Below the pieces are notes generated by a model that saw nothing but the letters and a program-made list of their open reading frames with translations, was not told the origin of the DNA and ran no database searches. DNA of 64,000 bases, from positions 248,001-312,000 of the forward strand of contig LLCB01000019.1 of the NCBI GenBank assembly GCA_001414345.1, given 5' to 3'. A program made the translations under genes and the position numbers. The DNA comes from Hymenoscyphus infarciens (taxonomy: Eukaryota; Ascomycota; Leotiomycetes; Helotiales; Helotiaceae). Shown piece after piece: positions 56,416 to 64,000 of this stretch (position 1 is the stretch's first letter; each line of letters begins with the position of its first letter).

Positions 56416-58444
56416 TTACCTAGGTAGCTCTTGAATTTGAAAAATGATAGGAGGTCTTGTGGGGCTTACCTCCGGATTCCTCATTACGGTTGCCATCGAT
56501 GATACTGCTGCATAGTGGCTCACACGATTCCGTGAAATCGCGAAAGACCATAGGATTACGGCCGCGGTGCTAGAAAGCATTACGAGGCCGTAAGAGATGT
56601 ATAGGTAGCGGGGCTCATAGTGATAGAGGGTTTCCGTACAGGTGATGGTGACGTTGGCCATTTCCGGGTTGCCATTTCCGGGTTGCTGTTCACTGTTATA
56701 ATGATTATGGCATTTCAATGAAATTCCAGGAAAGGGAAAGCAGCTTACCATAGTTCCGGGTTGCTTAAAATGCTTAAACTTGCATTCAAAGCAAATTCCT
56801 CAATTTCCTCGCGACAATGACATGTTTGGGAGATTATTCGAACGTTTCAAATCGTCTGCTTTGTCTTCGTGTGTCTCCATTACTTTGCCCATAAGATACA
56901 CCTGTGGTAAAAGAGCTAGGCTTGTCCCCATGATGCTACTTTGCTAGGTAGAAGTAGAAGCGTGGGGCATTTTATCATAAGACCTGTCAGTACTGGTACT
57001 CAACTGCCAGAAGCGTTGAAAATAAGACGATGAAAGAATCAGATGGCTCGCAGGAAAGCTGAAATAACTAGAGTATAACGCGGACCTTGGCTGACCTTCT
57101 TTTGATCGCGTAGCGTCTTCTAATGGCGAAACGCGGTCAAGATAATTGACATTTGTGACATTTATTGTGGCAACGTGATTGACAAAAAGGACCTCTAGTG
57201 CTAAAGAAGGATCTAAAGCTTATACCTGATGTAGTCCATTTTTTCCGGGAGGGCCAATTTGATCCACCGTAGTTCGCAATTGCTATCCAGCTTTCGCCAC
57301 AAGAATCCAGTCTCCTGGAAATGTCAGTGAATTGCGATGCATTCCACGAAATTAATTTGTAAAAGGGAACAGCTGCATAATATCCAGTCCCACCCTTGAA
57401 TTTGTATCGTGGAGTCATAAGCCCTGACCAGCGTTTGATGCATTTTTCAAATCACTCCCCAACGGGCTCTGATATCCTGTCGATTCTTTTAGTGCTTCCC
57501 ACAGCCGGGTTTGAACTATCTCATTGGGATTTGAGCAGCGGAGAAGTGGTAGGATACTACGGTTTTCATATGACATGTTTGCAGCGGAAGAGGGTGGCGC
57601 TATCGATCCGATATGACCTGTCGTAGCAGCAGCACCGACAATTCGTTCCAGCGGGGCCTCGTATTTTGAATCTGTCGCATCGGACATTCTAGCGTTGAAG
57701 ACTTCCGTGTTCATCGATTTTCCCAAGTGGCTGTCTCAAGCAGAGAGAGTTGCGGGAGCAAAGAGAGAAGCAAGTAACAAGATCCAACAAAAAACAAAAC
57801 AATTCTCAGCTCTAAGACCAGAAGTCAACGCATAGGAGCTTACCAGAGGAGAATTCCTAGGCCAGCAGTAAGCGGAATCCTCGAGACAAGTTCCCAATTG
57901 AAAAAAGAAAAGATATTGCTTCCCATACCGAACGCATCATTAATAGACGAAACAGAAAGGGAAAGGTTTCCAAGTGGCTTCCAAAGATATTGTGTGTAAG
58001 CAATTCCAACGGCAGTTTTCAACATAAGATTGACGAAAGTCGCGAACCCGTTTCCGATGCTACAAACAAAATCAGTAAGTGAAGATAACAGGCTGATTGT
58101 TCCAATACTTACTTCAATGCCCATTGCTGACGGCGAGCGTCCCCAACGACTCGTCCATCCAACCAACTATAATAAGCGTGATGACCTCCAGCGAAGACGA
58201 TTTCAGCAACGAGACATATAATCATCATTAGAGGCGAAAGCCAATGTAATTTTCGACGCGAAGAATTCCAAAATGGGGCGACTTGTGATCGTTCAATTGG
58301 TGGGCTTGTGATTTTGCTCCATGTTTCGCTTCCATCGAAAGCATCTGCGTATGTGGAAAAGTCTAGAGAGGACCCAGGGGAGGAGTCCACGCGTTCCACA
58401 GATTGAGTCCGAATGCCGGTTCGTAGCGGTAATTCGAATCTCAT
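56416..58444 (-). pseudogene. fungal polytopic membrane protein, decayed
   Basis: The first exon (ATG 58444) has a polar N-terminus, then MMIICLVAEIVFAGGHHAYY and SWLDGRVVGDARRQQWAL. A GTAAGT...GTAG intron joins it to NIGNGFATFVNLMLKTAVGI, WKPLGNLSLSVSSINDAFG and LTAGLGILLW. These segments match a common but uncharacterised fungal membrane-protein family with about four helices and a large extracellular region. After LLW the expected continuation (LLLASLFAPATLSA) is present, but the acceptor is missing and a TGA follows. The long outer part is split between frames near 57420 and 57210. The last helix (LYISYGLVMLSSTAAVILWS) is intact near 56590. Frameshifts could hide a few unusual introns, so decay is likely but not certain. 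Confidence 0.62.
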
Positions 58445-59723
58445 TTTGGAGTTGTGCCTGGTAGAAAATAGTGTCTGTGAGAGAAAGAGGAATTTGATGT
58501 AAACACCAGCATCGAGGGAGCTTCAGATAGAGATCCTCTCGATGCAAAGCGAAGGAAGAATATCATTGAAAGTAAGACAGACTCAGGCACCACATCCCCC
58601 TCATTCCACTACTCACTGATACGATAGAAAACTACAATGGAGGACTCAACATGTACATTTCGGGGAATTTTATTTCACCCCGCGCGAAGACGGAACCGAT
58701 TCTTAAACCCTCAACTTGTGATTCCTCTAAGACTCCTGCATTATGTAGTCACATTCTGCTATGCGGATGAACCCATTTGGAAAGGCAAGCTAAAATCAAA
58801 CAAATGATGTTGTCAGGAGGGGGGAATTACACGTCGGTCGGTGTTGTACAAGAAAGAGGTCGCATCGGCCGCGAGGCGGTGCAGAGTTCTGAATATGCAG
58901 CTCTGTAACACCAACAACATTTCGTTTCAGAGTAGACAATTAGCCGGATCGGAGAAAGCGAGAAATATGGGTTCGAAAGGTTCGAGGAGGTGATAAGATA
59001 AGGGGTTGTGACGATGAACTTTGGGGGAATGGTTGAAGTGTGCTGAAAGGCCTGGGGCACTGGTTAATATTCCCGAAATAGCTTCAGCACTTCTACCGAA
59101 GCGGATATACACTGAGACGCAAGGAAACGCAGTCAGATATACATTGTATCATCGTAATTGACATTTGTGATCTGTGAACGATGAGGGGAAAAATGCAGCA
59201 ACCGGATGATGATGGGTCTGAAATCTCACCTGCTGGTGAGCAATTATATGTTACTCCGACGAGTTCTCAAGCGATCAAAAACCTGGTGCAGAGATTCCTT
59301 CTCCCTACAGCAGTATACCCAGCCCGGTCGGAGGTAGCTTCTCTTCCCGACATTTTTCGTTGTCAGAATGCCTTCCTTATTTTCGCGCTCAAGTCCCCTA
59401 AAACTCACCCCTGAATTGGCGCTTTGCGAAATCCCAACCAGCCTAGGTAGCCACAGTGCTGGATTTGTTTGATCTAATCGAAGTTAATATTGGAATAAGT
59501 CGTTTATTGAGAAATGACATACTTGGAAGCTAACTCTACTGAGGAATTGCTCCTAGGAGCTCATGACCCCAGTTTCCGCATCCTTCTTTCAGCTACTCCC
59601 AAAAAGCCCGAATCCTGTAACCTCCATTCCCGGGCAGGACATGTATCGTGGGGGCTCGGTGCGGTGATATCCTCCTTCTGTTATAACTTTTTTCAATTGA
59701 TTTCGACCGTCTCCATTAATATT
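58445..59723. other. intergenic
   Basis: Only short ORFs are present. A 77-codon plus-strand ORF at 59181-59414 (SSQAIKNLVQRFLLPTAVYP) has no family motif. A G-rich, inverted-looking stretch lies around 58815-59060. Nothing can be assigned. Confidence 0.4.
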
Positions 59724-61052
59724 TCACCCAGGTCGAGTAAAATAAGCCTTTGGGACAGGAGCTCTTCCATTGTGTCGGGGGATCTCCCCATCCATCCTCC
59801 CCTCATGTGTAAAATCCCCATCGCGTCCAAAATTCCATACACCTTCTCCCTGTGAGGGCTCATCGATCCTCTCGTACGCATGCAACCCAGTATTCGTCTC
59901 GGAATAAGAACGACTTCGGATAGTCGACAGCTTCAAGTCCGCTTGATCGGACGAATAAAAATAATAGGCTCGCGAGTTCTGGGAGGGTAGTCGTTCGAGA
60001 AAAGTCCCTTTGATGAGTTTTCGCAAGAGGGGTTTGAATCGTAGGAGACAGGCTGCGATTAAGCACATGCCTGGTTCCACGATCGTCCAGATCATGAGTT
60101 CGGCTGATGCCATCGTTCCGTCTGAAATTGCGTCGCTGGCGGAGAAATACTTGAAGCGTATGATGGATGACACGAGTCCACTATTGGGGCGTTTGGTTAG
60201 GAAACCGAGAGCAGAGCTAGTTGAGAGAAATGAGACTTACAAGCTTCCAGTCGAGAATGTGAGTAGCAATCCAAGCTTCTGTGTTTTGGTACTTTTGAAG
60301 AACCACTAAATATCCCAATGTCAGTACTCATTCTGACAAGACAAGGAGAGTGAATTTTGATAATGCATACAATGATCGGCAGAGGAAGAACCAAGACAGC
60401 AAAATCCGTGACGATATTTGGAAATCCGATCCAGAGAAAAAAAAGGTTGATGTTGATACATTTCCCACCAGGAATTGTCTTGTCCCACAGAAAACCAATT
60501 GGACGACAAGCAACCATGCCCACTATACCACCTGTGAGAAAGTTCGCAACCATGATAACGGCGAGGACATAGCAAGACCATCGAATGCGGCGCATATCAA
60601 ATATCCGGTGATAGAGGACCAAGACGCAAAGTTTTGGAAGCGTCACAGCAGCTAGGTAAAGCCAGCCCGTAGCTAGTAGACATTTAGCCCAGACAACAAT
60701 CTTTTCCTGTTCCCCTGACGCCAGCAAGGCTAGCATATGCCGACCAACACCTCCATATTTGACCATACCTGTGAATTTCAAGGTAAGCTTCAATCCGAAT
60801 CAGGCGCCTACGAGGATCGGAAAACTGCGACGTACCAATTGCCAAGGCATCCAAGGATAAACACACCAACAGAGCGAACCAGATTAAAATATCATCCAAC
60901 CCAACCTTTCGATCATGAAGCCATCTGGAATAGGTTCTCAGAGCTACGAATGCGACTTCGACCGGAATAAAAACAATTGCGACATGGAGCAGCTTCGTCC
61001 CATGATACGCCAATAACTCAGTCGGCGGTTGTCCCGAAGCAATTGAACTCAT
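59724..61052 (-). CDS. seven-helix fungal rhodopsin-domain (SAT4/PTH11-like) membrane protein
   Basis: Four exons, 61052-60836, 60768-60371, 60305-60241 and 60180-59724, give a continuous 378-aa frame. Introns begin GTACGT, GTATGC and GTAAGT. Hallmarks in order: LLHVAIVFIPVEVAFVALRT (TM1), KVGLDDILIWFALLV (TM2), LPKLCVLVLYHRIF (TM3-4), PGGKCI (extracellular loop), and VLVLPLPIIWFFKSTKTQKL across the second intron. GLLLTFSTGSFGLVSSIIRF spans the third intron, and IWTIVEPGMCLIAACLL is TM7. The tail is long and polar with Arg/Ser clusters. No N-terminal CFEM domain, so it is not a full Pth11-type receptor. The family is abundant in filamentous ascomycetes and mostly uncharacterised; a receptor-like role is inference. 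All splice phases agree, so the gene looks intact. Confidence 0.88.
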
Positions 61053-62906
61053 CTCGAGGCGGAAGTGCTCTCGTCGTGGGCGTCATGTAGAAAGAGATCT
61101 TGGGTGAAGCTTGCTCGCAGACAGGAAAGCAAGCAAGCAAGCAGAAAAGGGAGAGGTTGACCTGCAAACCTTTGCAAGCGACACTTCGCCGCCGACTGTG
61201 ACAGGTCACAGGTGTCTATATAAAGTCTCGAGTCTCGACCGCTGGCACGGTCGCCCCCAAAATGGCGACGGAAGATGGGATGATGTGATGATATGATGCG
61301 CTGCACACTTGCGCCCCCATAAAAAGCAACTCGTTTGGGTATTGAACGGCAGGGGGAAACATGGAAACAAGATGACGATTAGGTAAATGCACTAAATGCA
61401 ACTCAACCTGTTCGTCTAGGGGGAGAGAAAAAAATACGGTACGAAAGCGCCAACACCTTCTCACGAACAGCAAAGAAACCACTCTATCGACATCTCACGA
61501 AACCCGGGAAAATCGCAGCATCGCCGTGTTGCTAAAGCAGATTAAGAACGGAAATCTGCCCTGCCACTGACTGCCACGCCGGGATTTTCCTTTTGGAGTT
61601 CCAAGTCGCAGCTCCTGTATACTCAACGAATGAGAGATGTGCATATGCTGTAAGCGCCTACTCGCCTCCCGTCGCGGATGCAATAATGTAACCCAATTTT
61701 TTTTGGTAACAGGGGTACTTACGGTATTAGATTGGAGATCCCCCTCAATTTTGCTTTTGCGGCGGAATGGCGACGTGGAGCTGCCGGTGTTGCGATATGT
61801 TTGTTGGAACAAAAAGGGGGGGCTACTCTAAAAATAGCCAACTCAATCGGAAAGCTTCGAGTCAGGTGACCTTTACAGACTTTGCGCAATCCCTTTATGA
61901 GGTGCGCATATAAAAATTCAATACAATGGTTTCTACAGATCTTGTTTTGAACTGAGTGAAAACAAAGACAACCGACCAGAGATATATCGATCACATGACT
62001 ACGCCTTATGTCCTTCGCCCGGGCACCTGCAGTTTATTGAGTTGCCAGCTTGGAACCGTCGCCCCCAAAGCCTCTCCCTTACACGCGCTGGGATCCCAAG
62101 GCTTCTATTCTAGTTTCCGCGAGGCCAATTCCTTGCCCGTGGTCATAGTCATGCCCTTTGATATTCCACGGTAGTGGTAGTGGTAGCGTTGCTGACTTTG
62201 TCTCATTCTCTAGGTAGTCACAACACCACAACACCTCAACACCACAACATCGATGAACTACACACTCTCACGGCTCTACGAGTACCGACTCAACCTGCAT
62301 GGTACAAGCCCTCCTCCATAACCCAGCCTTTTCAAAGTGCATGCTAACCCTTGACGCTCGCAGTCCCTACCACCCTGCCCTACCAAAATCACGAATGAAT
62401 GAAACATGGATACAAGGCAGAAGGACCAGTGGGAGTAGATGATGTTGGTAGTTGGACGCGCCAACTGTTCCGCCTGGTCGCTATACCTTTCGAGCCCTCT
62501 CTCTTGAATCTGCGGAAAACACTCGAATGATACTCGTTTGTTTGATATGGGTGGACATGTACGAGTATCGGGTTTTTCTCTAGGTCCAAGGCGATTACAT
62601 CTATTCTTCCAGAGCGTTTCGAAGAATCGGGAAACCAATTCCTTGATTTTCCTAAACGCTCTTGTACAATGATTGGAATTGTGCAACAGTTCCTTGCGTA
62701 ATGGATGGAGACGCAGAGCCTACCTCGGGATTCTTATTACGTTTTCTCGTCACGTCACCGACTTTTGCGCGCTTCTGCATTCCGACAGTACCTGTGTTTC
62801 ATTTCCTTGTCAGCACAATGTCTTTATGCTACTTGTCTGCTCTACCCAAGGTCATTCTGCCCTTCCACAAAGCCTCACAGCCCAACTACGCAAGACTTGC
62901 CATTCT
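61053..62906. other. intergenic
   Basis: Normal composition and no gene recognised. It contains the promoter of the rhodopsin-domain gene (61053 onwards, with AAGCAAGCAAGCAAGCAG at 61126) and the 3' flank of the lysozyme-like gene. Short GTAGTGGTAGTGGTAG and CACAACACC runs lie near 62171-62245. The longest minus-strand ORF (62276-62686) shows no motif. Confidence 0.45.
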
Positions 62907-64000
62907 TTACAAGCCACAGTTAGATGCAGCCAATGTCCAGCCAGTCAAGCGATTGGCCATGTCCATCACATAACATGGGGTAGCACCTTTAGGATCGTTC
63001 ATGTTTCCTTGGTTCACGGAGCCTGAATTATACAATCGGGCAGCGATGTAGTAAGCACGAGACCCAGAACCACCAGATGCTACTGCTTCTATTATGGATT
63101 AGCAACATGGAGACCCCAGAGGTTGGCAGGCAACATACTGTTTATCACTTGAGCCAACCCGTCTCCGTCTTTTGTACCTGCTGTACCTTCGCGCACCATC
63201 TGTGTTATCTTTTTGCCTGTTAGGAACCATTCGAGAGGAACTGGCTGCCAGGGTTTACTCACAACTCCGTCGGGGCATGGGTTCTGGACTTGTCCAGTTT
63301 TATCGCTATGGCAAGTGCCATCTCCATTATGGCATTGCATCAAACCCGGATTTCGAACTCCATTGTTGGTAGTGGTGACCTAGGTATGTTAGCTTCGGTG
63401 GACGATTGTCTTGCGGTTGCAAAGTACTTACTCGAACGCATCCTCCAGACTCTTGGATGATAGTTGCTAGAATGAAGCGATGATCCACCTTGGTTTCTAA
63501 AGCTACCTGTTGGATCGCATTGTAAATCGCGCCAACCTCTGGTCCGCTATCATCGGCCCCCCAACTATTCCAACCACAAGCTCCGAACATGAGAACCTTG
63601 TTATTATTGAACATCTGCTCGAAGCTGACCCATTTATTCAAGGCCGGCCTGTTATGGTTCAAGAATCAGTGATATGTTTTTACGCGGAATATTGCCAGGG
63701 TGCCGAAGCCCGCATCCCACATTGCGTGCTTGTGGAGAAATATCTCTCTAGAGAGGAGATTACTTACCAACCAGCTTCTGGGCCACCGTCGCCGGTGTAC
63801 CTCTTATAAGTATCAGAACCTCCACCGATGCCATCTTGGTTATTGATGGTGCTGACGGCAAGGGAGCCCGAGACAACACCGCCAGTAGCCAAAGTCGAGA
63901 ACTCGCTGGTAGCAGGCATGAAGTTACCATTTTCGTTGCCAAAGTGAGGAACTCCAGCGGTGCCATTCAAAGAATTCAATTGATAGACAGCTCGTTGCAG
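62907..64000 (-). CDS. lysozyme-like (SLT/goose-type fold) protein, 5' end outside window
   Basis: Five visible exons (64000-63768, 63648-63432, 63379-63263, 63208-63139, 63088-62907) join in phase to 272 aa ending ASNCGL. The upstream part, including any signal peptide, lies beyond the right edge. The central segment KVDHRFILATIIQESGGCVR carries the Glu in an ESGG context typical of lysozyme-like transglycosylase folds. VRNPGLMQCHNG and DGDGLAQVINS follow, then SRAYYIAARLYNSGSV, the substrate-groove segment. Several Cys suggest secretion. Fungal relatives are secreted proteins, usually annotated only as lysozyme-like; cleavage of peptidoglycan or chitin-like glycans is possible but untested. 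Introns are short (53-119 nt) with normal borders; the third acceptor (AAAAAG) is weak. Confidence 0.72.

Overview
The window is nuclear DNA of a filamentous ascomycete (Pezizomycotina). Genes carry introns of about 50-170 nt with GTRNGT donors and TAG/CAG acceptors. Coatomer zeta, Sua5 and proteasome beta5 have fungal lengths. Gene-bearing blocks of normal composition alternate with long, very AT/TA-rich tracts of mutated transposons that look like repeat-induced point mutation (RIP). I cannot fix the species; a Leotiomycetes-like plant-associated fungus is only a guess.

Layout. 1-7.8 kb: an isochorismatase-like pseudogene, a small orphan ORF and an intact Dal5-type MFS transporter containing a 12-nt microexon. 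9.1-18.0 kb: one large dead gene on the minus strand, a patatin-NACHT-ankyrin NLR-like (STAND) gene. It is cut by three transposon insertions: a short hAT-type MITE, a solo Ty1/copia LTR, and a 4.6-kb hAT-type element that itself contains a copia element with both LTRs. 18.7-23.2 kb: a conserved housekeeping block with coatomer zeta (RET3), threonylcarbamoyl-AMP synthase (SUA5) and proteasome beta5 (PRE2); SUA5 and PRE2 are divergent and share an upstream region.

23.7-35.5 kb: a TE graveyard with a degenerate CTTAC-type repeat, a poly-T-ended element holding a nested MITE, further MITEs, a retrotransposon gag relic and a compact 1.45-kb Ty3/gypsy-like element with 140-bp LTRs. 35.8-40.5 kb: two neighbouring minus-strand coiled-coil genes of unknown function. 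41.2-47.1 kb: a second TE graveyard with four hAT-type MITEs, a TA-flanked TIR element and a tandem array of about 115 bp units.

47-54 kb: mostly non-coding, with gene debris (ankyrin, carboxylesterase, SH3 fragments) and one intron-containing tRNA-Ala(AGC). 54.4-64 kb: a third coiled-coil gene, a decayed polytopic membrane protein gene, an intact seven-helix fungal rhodopsin-domain (SAT4/PTH11-like) protein, and the 3' part of a lysozyme-like gene running off the right edge.

The housekeeping genes act in Golgi-to-ER transport, tRNA t6A synthesis and protein degradation; they are not an operon or a pathway cluster. The strongest story in the window is the dismantled NLR-like gene. Its reading frame can be followed through every insertion, and its nonsense codons and mismatched target-site duplications are all explained by C:G to T:A changes, as expected if RIP acted on the inserted repeats and leaked into the host gene. 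Exon models below were made by eye from reading frame, splice motifs and family knowledge.
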